A stretch of DNA of 64,000 nt from Leclercia adecarboxylata (GTDB taxonomy: Bacteria > Pseudomonadota > Gammaproteobacteria > Enterobacterales > Enterobacteriaceae): assembly GCF_023639785.1 (NCBI RefSeq), contig NZ_CP098325.1, positions 4,464,001 through 4,528,000 of the forward strand. The letters are read 5' to 3'. This document shows, in pieces, positions 19,191-28,826 of the stretch (its first letter is position 1; the number at the start of each line of letters is the position of its first letter). A program made the position numbers and the translations under genes. Under the pieces are notes generated by a model. It saw only the letters and a program-made list of their open reading frames with translations, did not search any database and was not told the origin of the DNA.

Positions 19191-20363
19191 ATGACGGAAC
19201 AAGAAAAATCCTCCGCCGTGGTTGAAGAGACCAGGGAGACTGTGGACACCACGCCACAGCCAGAAACGACAGAGAAAAAGCATGGCAGCAATAAAACCAG
19301 TCTGGCGTTGAGCGCCATTGCCATCGCCATTGCGCTGGCCGCTGGCGTCGGCCTGTATGGTCTGGTGAAAAAACAGGCGACCAATCAGGTTGCAACGAAC
19401 GACGAACTGGTGACGCAAATCACCGCCTTACAAAAGGCGCAGCAGACGCAAAAAGCCGAGCTGGATGGCGTCATCAAGCAACAGGCCGACCAGCTGGCTG
19501 CGGCCACCCATAAGCAGGACGAGCTGGTCAAACAGCTGGATGAGATGCAGCAGAAAGTCGCGGCCATTTCCGGTACCGACGCCAAAACCTGGCTGCTGGC
19601 GCAGGCTGACTTCCTGGTCAAACTGGCCGGACGCAAGCTGTGGAGCGATCAGGATGTCACCACCGCTGCCGCGCTGCTGAAAAGCGCCGATGCCAGCCTG
19701 GGCGATATGAACGACCCAAGCCTGATCGCCGCCCGTCGTGCAATCACTGCGGATATCGCCAGCCTGTCGACCGTATCGCAGGTGGATTATGACGGCATCA
19801 TCCTGAAAGTGAATCAGCTGTCGAACCAGATCGATAACCTGCGTCTGGCAGACAATAATGACGACGACTCCCCGATGGATTCCGACAGTAGCGAACTTTC
19901 CAGCTCGCTGAGCGAGTGGCGTATCAACCTGCAAAAAAGCTGGCAGAACTTTATGGACAGCTTTATCACCGTCCGCCGCCGCGATGAGACCGCCGTACCG
20001 CTGTTAGCCCCGAATCAGGACGTCTACCTGCGTGAGAACCTGCGTTCACGTCTGCTGGTGGCCGCGCAGGCCGTGCCGCGACATCAGGAAGAGACCTACA
20101 AGCAGGCGCTGGATAACGTCTCCACCTGGGTACGCGCTTACTATGATACCGATGACGCCACGACCACCGCCTTCCTTGAAGACGTGGATAAGCTGAGCCA
20201 GCAAAACATCACCATGAACGTACCGGATAAGCTGGAGAGCCAGCCGATTCTGGAGAAGCTGATGCAGACGCGCGTGCGTAACCTGCTGGCACAGCCGGGC
20301 GAAGCGGCGGCGCAGACGCCTGCCCCAGCCCCGGCCCCTGACAGCGCACCGCAAGGAGAGTAA
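19191..20363 (+). CDS. hemX: HemX membrane protein
   Basis: A 390-residue bitopic inner-membrane protein: a polar N-terminal tail, one membrane helix at about 37-58, then a long coiled-coil and helical periplasmic region and an Ala/Pro-rich C terminus. Often labelled uroporphyrinogen-III methyltransferase, but it lacks a SAM-methyltransferase fold, so that name is doubtful. It sits between hemD and hemY in the conserved hem operon and may help organise haem enzymes. Confidence 0.92.
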   Translation: MTEQEKSSAVVEETRETVDTTPQPETTEKKHGSNKTSLALSAIAIAIALAAGVGLYGLVKKQATNQVATNDELVTQITALQKAQQTQKAELDGVIKQQADQLAAATHKQDELVKQLDEMQQKVAAISGTDAKTWLLAQADFLVKLAGRKLWSDQDVTTAAALLKSADASLGDMNDPSLIAARRAITADIASLSTVSQVDYDGIILKVNQLSNQIDNLRLADNNDDDSPMDSDSSELSSSLSEWRINLQKSWQNFMDSFITVRRRDETAVPLLAPNQDVYLRENLRSRLLVAAQAVPRHQEETYKQALDNVSTWVRAYYDTDDATTTAFLEDVDKLSQQNITMNVPDKLESQPILEKLMQTRVRNLLAQPGEAAAQTPAPAPAPDSAPQGE

Positions 20364-20365
20364 CT

Positions 20366-21565
20366 ATGTTAAAAGTCCTGTTACTCTTCGCACTGTTGAT
20401 CGCCGGGATCGTTCTCGGCCCTCTCCTGGCTGGTCATCAGGGTTACGTGCTGATCCAGACCGATAATTACAATATTGAAACCAGCGTCACGGGACTGGTG
20501 ATCATTCTGATCCTGGCGATGGTGGCGTTTCTGGCGATCGAATGGATCCTGCGCCGCATCTTCCGTACCGGAGCGCATACCCGCAGCTGGTTTGTCGGCC
20601 GCAAGCGCCGCCGTGCCCGCAAGCAGACCGAACAGGCGCTGCTGAAGCTGGCCGAAGGCGACTATCAGCAGGTTGAGAAGCTGATGTCGAAGAACGCCGA
20701 TCATGCAGAACAACCGGTGGTGAACTATCTGCTGGCTGCAGAGGCTGCCCAGCAGCGCGGTGATGAAGTGCGCGCCAATCAGCATCTGGAACGCGCCGCC
20801 GAGCTGGCTGAAAACGACCCGATTCCGGTTGAGATCACCCGCGTGCGTCTGCAGCTGGCCCGCAACGAGAATCATGCTGCCCGTCACGGCGTCGATCGCC
20901 TGCTGGAGATCGCGCCGCGTCATCCGGAAGTGCTGCGTCTGGCAGAGCAGGCCTACATCCGCACCGGCGCCTGGGGCTCGCTGCTGGACATCATCCCCTC
21001 AATGGCGAAAGCTAACGTGGGAGACGATGAGCAGCGCGATAGTCTGCAACGTCAGGCCTGGATTGGCCTCATGGACCAGGCGCGTGCCGATCAGGGCAGC
21101 GATGGCCTGAAAGAGTGGTGGAAAAATCAGAGCCGCAAAACGCGTCAGCAGGTGCCACTACAGGTTGCAATGGCAGAGCACCTGATTGAGTGTGACGATC
21201 ATGATACCGCCCAGAACATCATCGTTGATGGCCTGAAGCGTCAGTATGACGATCGTCTGGTGATGGTGATCCCGCGCCTGAAAACCAACAATCCGGAGCA
21301 GATCGAAAAAATGCTTCGCCAGCAGATCAAAACCGTGGGCGATCGCCCCCTGTTGTGGAGCACCCTCGGCCAGTCGCTGGCAAGACATGGCGAATGGAAA
21401 GAGGCCAGCCTCGCCTTCCGCGCCGCGTTAAAACAGCGACCGGATGCGTTCGATTACGCCTGGCTGGCGGATACGCTGGATAAACTGCATCTGCCGGAAG
21501 AGGCCGCCGCAATGCGCCGCGATGGCCTGCTGCTGACGCTCCAGAACAATCCTTCGCAACAATAA
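20366..21565 (+). CDS. hemY: HemY membrane TPR protein
   Basis: A 399-residue protein with two N-terminal membrane helices (about 4-22 and 42-62), a basic segment (GRKRRRARKQ) and TPR-like helical repeats through the rest. The gamma-proteobacterial HemY family is linked to late haem synthesis without a proven reaction; it is not the Bacillus protoporphyrinogen oxidase of the same name. It starts two bases after hemX, and the operon terminator follows. Confidence 0.94.
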   Translation: MLKVLLLFALLIAGIVLGPLLAGHQGYVLIQTDNYNIETSVTGLVIILILAMVAFLAIEWILRRIFRTGAHTRSWFVGRKRRRARKQTEQALLKLAEGDYQQVEKLMSKNADHAEQPVVNYLLAAEAAQQRGDEVRANQHLERAAELAENDPIPVEITRVRLQLARNENHAARHGVDRLLEIAPRHPEVLRLAEQAYIRTGAWGSLLDIIPSMAKANVGDDEQRDSLQRQAWIGLMDQARADQGSDGLKEWWKNQSRKTRQQVPLQVAMAEHLIECDDHDTAQNIIVDGLKRQYDDRLVMVIPRLKTNNPEQIEKMLRQQIKTVGDRPLLWSTLGQSLARHGEWKEASLAFRAALKQRPDAFDYAWLADTLDKLHLPEEAAAMRRDGLLLTLQNNPSQQ

Positions 21566-21572
21566 TTTAACA

Positions 21573-21600
21573 GGAGGCCTGACGGCCTCCTTTTTTATTT
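21573..21600 (+). terminator. Terminator of hemCDXY
   Basis: Stem GGAGGCC with GGCCTCC (21573-21579 and 21584-21590), a four-base loop, then TTTTTTATTT. It lies eight bases after the hemY stop. Confidence 0.93.
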
Positions 21601-21652
21601 GCTACATTCTTTGCACCCTCTTCAGAGACCGACTCCGCCAATGTAACCAACA

Positions 21653-21714
21653 CCTTTCAAAAAACATTTTTCTGCACACGCTTTTAACGCGTGGACTCTA
21701 TCGTTTTTGAAAGG
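21653..21714 (+). promoter_or_regulatory. 5' inverted repeat covering the MFS gene ribosome site
   Basis: The left arm CCTTTCAAAAAAC (21653-21665) can pair with the right arm GTTTTTGAAAGG (21703-21714) with one bulged A. Inside is a second stem, CACGC (21677-21681) with GCGTG (21689-21693). The right arm contains the GAAAGG ribosome site of the gene starting at 21723, so folding of the RNA would hide it. It could instead be a DNA operator. No known riboswitch is recognised. Confidence 0.5.
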
Positions 21715-21722
21715 ATCGTTTC

Positions 21723-22928
21723 ATGAACACGCTTCTGTATGCGCTTTTTCACGCGCTGCGCTGCCATCGCTGGCTGCGCCTGCTGGCCTGCGCTTTTCTA
21801 TTTACCTCGCTGGGAAATGGCTTAACCCAGGTGATGGTCTTTGGCCTGCTGCTTGACTGGCAGGCTCCTGCATCCTTACTGACAATGGCATACCTGTTTG
21901 CCACCCTGCCGGGGTTTCTCGGCAGCCTCGCGGGCGAAAAGCTCTGTATGCGCTATTCCCCTGTCCACCTGCTGCTCCTGACGGAGGGGCTGGGCCTGCT
22001 TGCTCTGCTGTTCCCTCTGCTGGGTATTCAGTATCACAGCGTAACGGCGCTGCTGGCGGTGCAGTCTGCCGAGGCCTTTCTGATGGGCATGAGCTGGCCG
22101 GCCCTGACCCTGCTGTTCAGGCGCGGCCTGTCGGAAGCCGAACTGCCTGCGGCCACCTGTCTGGAGAATATGATTTTTGCTTCGCAGGTGTTAGTCGGGA
22201 CGGGACTGGGCATCGTGCTGTTTCATCATCTGCCTGCGCTGGCGCTGGTGGGGATCGACGCGCTTACCTTTGCTGGCTCGCTGTTGATGCTGATGCTCAC
22301 AGGCAAAGCGTTGCCCTCACTGGCACCTGAGCACACAGCTGAAGCAGAAAGACCGGTGACGGTACGCTGGCAGACGCTGGCCCCGCAGCAAAAGCGCAGC
22401 CTGGTATTGTTGCCGGCGCTTGCCGCAGTGGGATCGCCAGCCATGGCGCTGCTTCCGGCCCTGGCACAGCACATTGAACCGGATGACGCCACCGGCCTTG
22501 CTCTGCCTCTGCTGTTTGCCCGCAGTATGGGGCAACTGTGCGGCCCGCTGCTGCTCAAAAGAGAAAGCCTGGCCCGCTACGCCGGGCAGAACCGCCGTCT
22601 GCTGGCCTGCCTGGGGCTCTTTTTACTCTCGTATGGTGCCATCCCGCTGTTGCCCGGGATGCTGGCGCTGGGCGTGGTCTTTATCGCCCATCTGGCTTCG
22701 AACATTGTCTTCGCGGCCGGAACCTACAGCGTTTTGAGTAGCTTTCAGGCTGCGCAAGTCTCTGCTGCCAGCGGTAAGGCATGGCGGTGGCAAACCCTCA
22801 GCGCTGCCCTCTTTACCTGTGTCACCGCCATGGCTGCTGACGCGCTGGGACCGGTAGAAGCACTGTATGGCGTCTCAACGTGCGCATTGCTGATTGTGTT
22901 GGGGATCATGACGCGCTACCGCAGATAA
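21723..22928 (+). CDS. MFS transporter of unknown substrate
   Basis: A 401-residue, very hydrophobic protein with about 12 membrane segments and a polar loop in the middle (around EAERPVTVRWQTL, 212-225). This pattern and the short loops fit the major facilitator superfamily, possibly a drug-efflux-like MFS, but I recognise no substrate motif. It is not the E. coli content of this site: K-12 has the sulfatase genes aslA and aslB between hemY and the tRNA cluster. It has its own ribosome site (GAAAGG) and follows the hem terminator. Base composition matches its neighbours, so transfer, if any, is old. Confidence 0.75.
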   Translation: MNTLLYALFHALRCHRWLRLLACAFLFTSLGNGLTQVMVFGLLLDWQAPASLLTMAYLFATLPGFLGSLAGEKLCMRYSPVHLLLLTEGLGLLALLFPLLGIQYHSVTALLAVQSAEAFLMGMSWPALTLLFRRGLSEAELPAATCLENMIFASQVLVGTGLGIVLFHHLPALALVGIDALTFAGSLLMLMLTGKALPSLAPEHTAEAERPVTVRWQTLAPQQKRSLVLLPALAAVGSPAMALLPALAQHIEPDDATGLALPLLFARSMGQLCGPLLLKRESLARYAGQNRRLLACLGLFLLSYGAIPLLPGMLALGVVFIAHLASNIVFAAGTYSVLSSFQAAQVSAASGKAWRWQTLSAALFTCVTAMAADALGPVEALYGVSTCALLIVLGIMTRYRR

Positions 22929-22933
22929 GGCAT

Positions 22934-23132
22934 AAAAAAACGCCTGCTAAAAAGCAGGCGTTAAACAGGTCTGTTTGACAACTTGTGGTGCTTCACTCAA
23001 CGTTGTGCCCATGGTGTTTGATGAGGCCGAAGCGACATCTGTCAGTGGACGATAAGCACCGTAAATGGCTCTGCGTCATTCCGGAGTTTATGAGGCGCTA
23101 AGGCGAACATAAGAGGTGGAATGAGCATCTAC
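22934..23132 (-). ncRNA. glmZ: Small regulatory RNA GlmZ
   Basis: The minus strand carries an RNA of about 199 nt starting near GTAGATGCTCATTCC and ending in a strong terminator (stem ACGCCTGCT/AGCAGGCGT, then T7). Long blocks match E. coli GlmZ, including AACTCCGGAATGACGCAGAG and ACAACGTTGAGTGAAGCAC. GlmZ, with Hfq, activates glmS translation when glucosamine-6-phosphate is low. RapZ and RNase E cleave it, and GlmY protects it. The position downstream of hemY and on the opposite strand is the same as in E. coli. Confidence 0.95.
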
Positions 23133-23143
23133 ACGTATATTAT

Positions 23144-23159
23144 TGCACGCAACGTGCCA
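23144..23159 (-). promoter_or_regulatory. Sigma-54 promoter of glmZ
   Basis: The minus strand reads TGGCACGTTGCGTGCA, with GG and GC at the required -24/-12 spacing, about 12 bases before the RNA start. A sigma-70-like TATACG lies within the same short interval, so overlapping sigma-54/sigma-70 control is possible, as described for glmY/glmZ in related species. Confidence 0.85.
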
Positions 23160-23265
23160 AAGTTGCATCCCGAAGTTGGATGTATCCCAACTTTTTAAGA
23201 CAAAAGGAAATTATCGCTGTGAGGCGGTAAACAGGCAGCAGAAAACGTCGTCACAGGCGGGAAAC

Positions 23266-23378
23266 TGTCTCCTGGAAGAGACGGCCATGACGATAAATAG
23301 ATATATTATTATATTTCAGTGGGTTAAGTGTCACTTATTCACGACAGGCCAGCATAGCGCTGTCGGCAATAAACAACA
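23266..23378. promoter_or_regulatory. GlrR-type activator sites upstream of glmZ
   Basis: There are three matches to the GlrR consensus TGTC-N10-GACA: a perfect one at 23329-23346, one with a single mismatch at 23266-23283 (TGTC-N10-GACG) and a weaker one at 23361-23378 (TGTC-N10-AACA). They lie 110-220 bases upstream of the sigma-54 promoter, the normal place for enhancer sites of the GlrK/GlrR system. Confidence 0.75.
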
Positions 23379-23411
23379 GTGGCAGGAATAGAGAAGCAGG
23401 AATAGCAGAAA

Positions 23412-23437
23412 ACAAAAAACCCCGCCGAAGCGGGGTT
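23412..23437 (-). terminator. Terminator of the tRNA operon
   Basis: Minus-strand stem ACCCCGC with GCGGGGT around a TTCG loop, followed by T6. It is the first hairpin after the tRNA-Pro gene. Confidence 0.92.
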
Positions 23438-23443
23438 CAAAAT

Positions 23444-23520
23444 TGGTCGGCGAGAGAGGATTCGAACCTCCGACCCACTGGTCCCAAACCAGTTGCGCTA
23501 CCAAGCTGCGCTACTCGCCG
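23444..23520 (-). tRNA. proM: tRNA-Pro (anticodon TGG)
   Basis: A 77-nt cloverleaf with acceptor CGGCGAG, anticodon loop CTGGTTTGGGACCAG, T-arm GGAGGTTCGAATCCTC and encoded CCA. Last gene of the Arg-His-Leu-Pro tRNA operon. Confidence 0.97.
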
Positions 23521-23564
23521 AAATACTGCTTTTTTGAATTTTTAGTTCAATTCATTAAAAGTCG

Positions 23565-23650
23565 TGGTGCGAGGGGGGGGACTCGAACCCCCACATCCAA
23601 AGGACACTAACACCTGAAGCTAGCGCGTCTACCAATTCCGCCACCTTCGC
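23565..23650 (-). tRNA. leuT: tRNA-Leu (anticodon CAG)
   Basis: An 86-nt class II tRNA with a long variable arm, acceptor GCGAAGG, anticodon CAG and encoded CCA. The variable arm is one base shorter than I recall for E. coli leuT. Confidence 0.97.
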
Positions 23651-23671
23651 AATTCACAACTCTTTAAATAA

Positions 23672-23748
23672 TGGGGTGGCTAATGGGATTCGAACCCACG
23701 ACAACTGGAATCACAATCCAGGGCTCTACCAACTGAGCTATAGCCACC
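23672..23748 (-). tRNA. hisR: tRNA-His (anticodon GTG)
   Basis: A 77-nt tRNA starting with the extra 5' G of histidine tRNAs (GGTGGCTA), anticodon GTG, encoded CCA. It appears identical to the E. coli hisR gene. Confidence 0.97.
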
Positions 23749-23811
23749 ACTGTATTCTTTCACGCGGTTCTGCCTACTTCACAGACCACCGCAGCTCCAG
23801 CACCGGGTAAA

Positions 23812-23888
<77 letters not shown>

Positions 23889-23909
23889 TTAGCGCCGTTG
23901 CGGGGCTGG

Positions 23910-23938
23910 ATATTACGGAGGTCTCGGTCTGCTGTCTA
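23910..23938 (-). promoter_or_regulatory. Promoter of the Arg-His-Leu-Pro tRNA operon
   Basis: The minus strand has TAGACA, a 17-base spacer and TAATAT, followed by a GC-rich discriminator (CCAGCCCCGC). This is the layout of a strong, stringently controlled stable-RNA promoter, just upstream of tRNA-Arg. Confidence 0.8.
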
Positions 23939-23993
23939 GTGCTTTTTTAAAATAAATGCGCGTTTGCTTAGACTTTGCGCACTTTGCCGCATA

Positions 23994-25376
23994 TTACTGC
24001 GTTTTTGTCCGATCTATGTGTCGACCCAGGCCAAAAAGCTTGTATCCCGCGCTCACAGCGGCCAGGAAGATCATCCCGACATACAGCGACATGCGGGTAT
24101 CTTCGTTGAAGTACATGCCGATCAGCACGCAACTTAGGAACGCCATCGTTAAGTAGTTCGTCCACGGGAACAGAATGGAGCGGAACGGATGACTGGCGAT
24201 CGCTTTTTTATGCGCCTGACGAAAACGCAGCTGGCTAATCAGGATCACAAACCACGGCACCATGCCCGGCAGAACGCTGGCGCTGTACACATAAACAAAG
24301 ACACGCTGCGGATTCGGGATGATGTAGTTCAGGCATGAACCCACCAGCAGAATGACAATCGAGATAGCCACGCCCGCCACGGGCACGCCTGCACGGGAAA
24401 CCTTACCCACCGCCGCCGGAAGCTGGCGGTTTTTCGCCAGGGCGTAGAGCATGCGTCCGCAGCTGTACATGCCGCTGTTACAGCCGGACAGCGCCGCCGT
24501 CAGCACCACAAAGTTGATAATCGCTGCCGCTGCGGTAATGCCGATTTTGGCGAAGGTCAGCACGAACGGGCTGCCGTTACTGCCAATCTCATTCCACGGG
24601 AAAAGGGTGACGATGACAAAAATCGCGCCCACATAGAAGATGAGGATACGCCACAGCACCTTGCCTACCGCGCTGCGCAGGGTCACCTGCGGGTTTTTCG
24701 CTTCACCGGCAGTAATACCAATAAGCTCAACACCCTGGTAGGACGCCACCACGATACAGAGCGCGGTCAGGAACCCTTTCCAGCCGCCGGCAAAGAAGCC
24801 GCCATGTTCGGTCAGGTTGCTGAAACCGATCGCCTGGCCGCCGTTACCCAAACCGAAGAAGATCACCCCCACGCCGATAACAATCATCACAATAATGGTG
24901 GTGACTTTAATCATCGCGAACCAGAACTCGATCTCACCGTACAGACGCACGGCCGCCAGGTTCGCCAGCGCCACCAGCCCCACGGCGATCAGCGCGGGTA
25001 TCCATTGCGCCATCTCCGGGAACCAGAACTGCACGTAGACCCCGATGGCGGTAATCTCCGATATTCCCACCGCCATCCACATAAACCAGTACGACCAGGC
25101 CGTGAGATAGCCAAAAAACGGACTCATGTAGCGGTGCGCGTAAACCGCAAACGAACCGGCAACGGGTTCAAGGAACAACATCTCACCCATGGAGCGCATG
25201 ATAAAGAAGACGAACAGCCCGGCGATGATATACGCCAGCAGGACCGACGGCCCGGCCCATTTCAGGGTACTGGCGGAGCCCATAAACAGGCCCACACCAA
25301 TCGTCCCGCCAAGGGCGATAAGTTCAATATGACGAGCTTCCAGCCCACGCTGTAGCTCCGGTTTTTTCTCTGCCAT
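23994..25376 (-). CDS. yifK: Threonine/serine APC-family transporter YifK (ThrP)
   Basis: A 460-residue, 12-helix amino-acid permease of the APC superfamily. The N terminus [20 protein letters not shown] is the family signature (TM1 unwound GGTIG). E. coli YifK, also called ThrP, imports threonine and serine by proton symport and is repressed by the sRNA GcvB and by Lrp. The 5' leader here has a CA-rich stretch (GCACAACC) beside the GAGG ribosome site, a plausible GcvB target. It precedes the tRNA operon on the same strand. Confidence 0.93.
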   Translation of the reverse strand: MAEKKPELQRGLEARHIELIALGGTIGVGLFMGSASTLKWAGPSVLLAYIIAGLFVFFIMRSMGEMLFLEPVAGSFAVYAHRYMSPFFGYLTAWSYWFMWMAVGISEITAIGVYVQFWFPEMAQWIPALIAVGLVALANLAAVRLYGEIEFWFAMIKVTTIIVMIVIGVGVIFFGLGNGGQAIGFSNLTEHGGFFAGGWKGFLTALCIVVASYQGVELIGITAGEAKNPQVTLRSAVGKVLWRILIFYVGAIFVIVTLFPWNEIGSNGSPFVLTFAKIGITAAAAIINFVVLTAALSGCNSGMYSCGRMLYALAKNRQLPAAVGKVSRAGVPVAGVAISIVILLVGSCLNYIIPNPQRVFVYVYSASVLPGMVPWFVILISQLRFRQAHKKAIASHPFRSILFPWTNYLTMAFLSCVLIGMYFNEDTRMSLYVGMIFLAAVSAGYKLFGLGRHIDRTKTQ

Positions 25377-25644
25377 AAATCCTCGGTTGTGCTTGCGACT
25401 CTCCCGGCCTTAGCCGGTTATTGTTATAGGTACAGATGCGCTATCACAGGCTGTGCGTAATGGACCGTTTATGTTAACGGTTGATGCAAAAACAGCCTGG
25501 TACGGTAGTGACGGGGGGGAATGGTTTCTTAAATTTTGTGAAATGGCAAACGATGCGTTAAAAAAAAGAATGTATTGCACATAAAAGCAGCAGGTTTGCA
25601 GGTAAGTAGCAGCGCGAACAGCATATCGCGCTGCTAACAGGAAA
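25377..25644 (-). other. wecG-yifK intergenic region
   Basis: 268 bases without an ORF. It holds a strong hairpin, AGCAGCGCG with CGCGCTGCT (25608-25635), just after wecG but without a T run, and the yifK promoter and leader. No terminator of standard form is visible, so some wec transcripts may continue into yifK. Confidence 0.6.
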
Positions 25645-26385
25645 TTAAAGCCGCCCTGAGTAGTGCCAGCCGAGATAACGCAGCAGACGTAACTGGCGGG
25701 TGATCCGGCTGGGCTGGGATAACAGACGATACAGCCACTCCAGCCCCAGGTTCTGCCACACTTTCGGCGCGCGTTTCACATGGCCGGTAAAGACATCGTA
25801 CGTGCCGCCCACGCCCATATAGAGCGCGTCCGGGTAGACCTGACGGCAGTCGCGCATCAGGATCTCCTGGCGTGGGGATCCCATCGCCACGGTGACAATC
25901 TTAGCTCCACTATCACGCACACGAGCAAACAGCGCCTGCTGCTCATCCGCGCTGAAATAGCCGTCCTGGCTGCCGACAATGTTTACCTGCCACTGTGTAC
26001 GTAATTTTTGCCCGGTTTGCGCCAGAATCTCCGGTTTACCGCCGATGAGAAATACCGGTGTGCCATCTGCCCCTGCCCGCGCCATCAGCGCTTCCCAGAG
26101 GTCGGCCCCTGCCACACGGGAGATATTTGCAGACGGGTATTTCTTACGTACGGAGCGAACCACGCTAATCCCATCGGCATATTTAAACTCCGCTGCTTCG
26201 ATGAGATCCCGCACCTGGGCGTTATCCTCAATGGTAAGCATTTTTTCTGCATTGATGGCGACCAGCGTGCCGGTTCTTATTCCATCTCCGGCACACAGAT
26301 AGTCCAGCGCATGCTGCATATCACGCCAGCCGATCAGCTTCAGGCCCCGCAGGTCATACTGCGGTGCAGAGGTATTGTCAGTCAT
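25645..26385 (-). CDS. wecG: UDP-ManNAcA transferase WecG
   Basis: WecG adds N-acetylmannosaminuronic acid to undecaprenyl-PP-GlcNAc to make ECA lipid II, at the cytoplasmic face of the membrane. Of 246 residues, the WecG/TagA/CpsF-type GT26 signature is seen in [19 protein letters not shown] and [12 protein letters not shown]. It is the last gene of the wec operon, 12 bases after wzyE. A hairpin without a T tract follows at 25608-25635. Confidence 0.95.
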   Translation of the reverse strand: MTDNTSAPQYDLRGLKLIGWRDMQHALDYLCAGDGIRTGTLVAINAEKMLTIEDNAQVRDLIEAAEFKYADGISVVRSVRKKYPSANISRVAGADLWEALMARAGADGTPVFLIGGKPEILAQTGQKLRTQWQVNIVGSQDGYFSADEQQALFARVRDSGAKIVTVAMGSPRQEILMRDCRQVYPDALYMGVGGTYDVFTGHVKRAPKVWQNLGLEWLYRLLSQPSRITRQLRLLRYLGWHYSGRL

Positions 26386-26397
26386 TATTATCCTTAC

Positions 26398-27750
26398 TCA
26401 GACTCGCGAAAGCGCCCTGTCCCTGGCCGGTTCGCGCTTATGCACTAAACCAGCGCTGTCGAACAGCCAGTACAGCAGCTTCGCCAGCAGCAGACAGGCG
26501 CCAAAAACCACCATGAAAAAGACCACGCGGGAGACAAAAGAATCCAGCCCTTCTCGCGCCAGCACGATCATATTGAAAATGGCACCGAAACAGAAACTAT
26601 GCAAAATCGCTGCCTTATAGCGGTTGGTCTCCTGATTGCCCAGGGTATAGAGCCAGTCAAACCATTTGATAATCAGCCCCACGGCAATGGCGCCCGGCAG
26701 GATAAACCAGCCGCCGCCCATCACCACCAGCGAACCGATCAGCGTCGGTGAAATCGCCAGCCCTGAGTGGTTGTTCAGCACTTCCCAGGTAAAGTAGTTC
26801 GCGGTGTTCAGAACCACGCCGGGCCTGTCCGGCCACAGCCAGGTGGGAATAAAGACATAAAAATCGCGGACAATGGGCGCCAGCCCCTGGAAATCGATTT
26901 TGTCGTAGTTCTGCAGCAACAGGGCTAAGTTTTCCCACGGCGAGAAGGTGTCGCGGGTGAGGTACAGGAAGGTGTAAAACGCCTCGTCGCCGCTGACATC
27001 CATGCCATAGCGCTTCAGCGCCAGCCAGAACATGCCCACGATCCCCAGCACGCCCGCCGCAGCCAGCATCCACAGCGAGATCCAGCCGCGAATAATGCCG
27101 ATAAACAGGAAGATGGCGAAGGCGATAATGATGTTCGCGCGCGTGCCGCCAACAATCATGTAGGTCAGGAGGCCAAACGCCACGGTGCTGACCAGGAAGA
27201 AAAGCCATGCCCGGGCATCCTGCCGCAGGAAATAGACAACCAGCATCGCCGGAATGAAGAAATAGAAGAAGCGCTTGAGCGCCACCCCGGAAACTTCGCT
27301 GGAGAAGATCTGGCTGTAAGAGTGCAGCTTAAACAGCAAAAAGCCGTTGTGCATAAAGAAGATACCGACGGTGACCAGCGCGATACCCATCAGCATCATC
27401 CAGGTCAGGTGCGTCTCGACCCGGTTCATGGTAAACAGCGGCCGCCGCGCGGCGTCGCTGCTGGCCGGTTTTAGCCGCGTCTTATAGGCCACGTAATAGA
27501 CCCCATAGAAGCAGGTCGCCGACAGCAGCGCCTGCATCAGGATCTCCGGCGGGACGACTGCCACATCGAAGCGGAAGACCAGAATACTCGTCAGCGGGAA
27601 GCCGAAGTAAAAGGTCAGCAGAAACAGCAGCGAGAAGAAGACGTTAAAGTTGAAGCGCACCCGGCGGAACTCGAACCACGTCAGCGTGGCGATAAATAAG
27701 GTGCTCAGAAGCCAGATGACCAGCAGGCCACTAAATTGCAACTGGCTCAT
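26398..27750 (-). CDS. wzyE: ECA polymerase WzyE
   Basis: A 450-residue integral membrane protein with about 11 hydrophobic helices that polymerises ECA trisaccharides in the periplasm, with chain length set by WzzE. The region [19 protein letters not shown] forms the long periplasmic loop typical of Wzy proteins. The start at 27750 (MSQLQFSG) equals E. coli and overlaps the end of wecF by four bases; the frame extends upstream to 27789, but that part belongs to wecF. Confidence 0.95.
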   Translation of the reverse strand: MSQLQFSGLLVIWLLSTLFIATLTWFEFRRVRFNFNVFFSLLFLLTFYFGFPLTSILVFRFDVAVVPPEILMQALLSATCFYGVYYVAYKTRLKPASSDAARRPLFTMNRVETHLTWMMLMGIALVTVGIFFMHNGFLLFKLHSYSQIFSSEVSGVALKRFFYFFIPAMLVVYFLRQDARAWLFFLVSTVAFGLLTYMIVGGTRANIIIAFAIFLFIGIIRGWISLWMLAAAGVLGIVGMFWLALKRYGMDVSGDEAFYTFLYLTRDTFSPWENLALLLQNYDKIDFQGLAPIVRDFYVFIPTWLWPDRPGVVLNTANYFTWEVLNNHSGLAISPTLIGSLVVMGGGWFILPGAIAVGLIIKWFDWLYTLGNQETNRYKAAILHSFCFGAIFNMIVLAREGLDSFVSRVVFFMVVFGACLLLAKLLYWLFDSAGLVHKREPARDRALSRV

Positions 27751-28826
27751 GCATTCTCTCCTGAGGCGATCCGCAGCGCCTGATGCCACGGCGTAAGGTA
27801 GTTCGGGCTGAAGAAGTCGATGGCGTTTTTATCCACCTGCGCCAGCTGTCGCTGAGCCTCACGCACCACCTCTTCGTTCAGGTCATCCGTGGTGAACAGC
27901 ACCGGAATGTGCTGCTCGGCCATATCCTGCCAGAACGGGTTTTCGCGGTTAAGCACGCAGGGTATTCCCGCCTGGATCAACAGACACAGCGTACCAATGC
28001 CCTGCTGGCGCGCAAAGATGAAATAGCCCAGGTCGCACCGGCGCAGCAAGGCCAGGTAGTCGTCAAAGTCCAGCTTATCGCTGAGGATCTGCAGGTTGTC
28101 AGGACTAAACAGCGCCAGCCCGCTTTGACGGACCTCATCGATGTACGCCGCGTTATTAGCAGGATAGCCCATCGGCACAATCACGTTGACCGTATCGCCA
28201 AATTGTTGATGCACCGCCTTCAGGGCCGCAATATGCTCATTACTGCGATCCCCGGAGTTACCCACCAGAATCGTCAGCTTGCCCTCGCGTCGCACGTCAC
28301 CGGCTAAACCGTTCAGCGCCGGGTTCATGCGCGTCGGAAAATAGAGCAGCTCACCACGCACGTTCGGATGCTGTTTCGCGAAATAGTTCAGATCGCCGCG
28401 CGTGGCAAAAATACATCCTACCCGGCCCTGCGCCATGCGCCGCAGCGGATAGAAAAGCCGGAATTTCCAGCCCCGGGAGACTTCATACAGATCAGCGCCC
28501 CAGATATGCCAGTTAAACTGCGCGGGCTTGATCCCGCCGTTCAGCAATGCCAGCCACAGGCCGGTATTGAACTGCCCGTGGAAAAAGAAGCGTTGCTCTC
28601 GGTTCGCTTTGGCTTTCGCGATCACCGCTTTCGCAAGGGAAGCTTTGTCCCGCCAGAAGGTCAGCCGCAGTGCCGGGCAGGCGGCGCTGAGGCCGGTGTC
28701 TTTCCCCACCACCATAAATTCGCGCGCCAGTGCGCTGCCGGGTGCCAGTTCATCGTTGAAGAACCGCAGTACGGTCTGGTTATGATGTGGGATATCCGAT
28801 CCCAGGACGTGAATCAGTGCAGTCAT
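27747..28826 (-). CDS. wecF: TDP-Fuc4NAc transferase WecF
   Basis: WecF (RffT, GT56) transfers 4-acetamido-4,6-dideoxygalactose to ECA lipid II to make lipid III. The 359-residue soluble or peripheral protein starts [16 protein letters not shown], with the motif [14 protein letters not shown] in the nucleotide-binding half. Its start overlaps wzxE and its stop overlaps wzyE, by four bases each, showing coupled translation. Confidence 0.95.
   Translation of the reverse strand: MTALIHVLGSDIPHHNQTVLRFFNDELAPGSALAREFMVVGKDTGLSAACPALRLTFWRDKASLAKAVIAKAKANREQRFFFHGQFNTGLWLALLNGGIKPAQFNWHIWGADLYEVSRGWKFRLFYPLRRMAQGRVGCIFATRGDLNYFAKQHPNVRGELLYFPTRMNPALNGLAGDVRREGKLTILVGNSGDRSNEHIAALKAVHQQFGDTVNVIVPMGYPANNAAYIDEVRQSGLALFSPDNLQILSDKLDFDDYLALLRRCDLGYFIFARQQGIGTLCLLIQAGIPCVLNRENPFWQDMAEQHIPVLFTTDDLNEEVVREAQRQLAQVDKNAIDFFSPNYLTPWHQALRIASGENA

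Noticed and set aside
23143..23391. Plus-strand open frame of 82 codons upstream of glmZ
   Set aside because: It overlaps the sigma-54 promoter and GlrR sites, has no clear ribosome site and no family resemblance.
25608..25635. Hairpin after wecG as a terminator
   Set aside because: The stem is good but no T run follows on either strand, so I list it only as part of the intergenic region.
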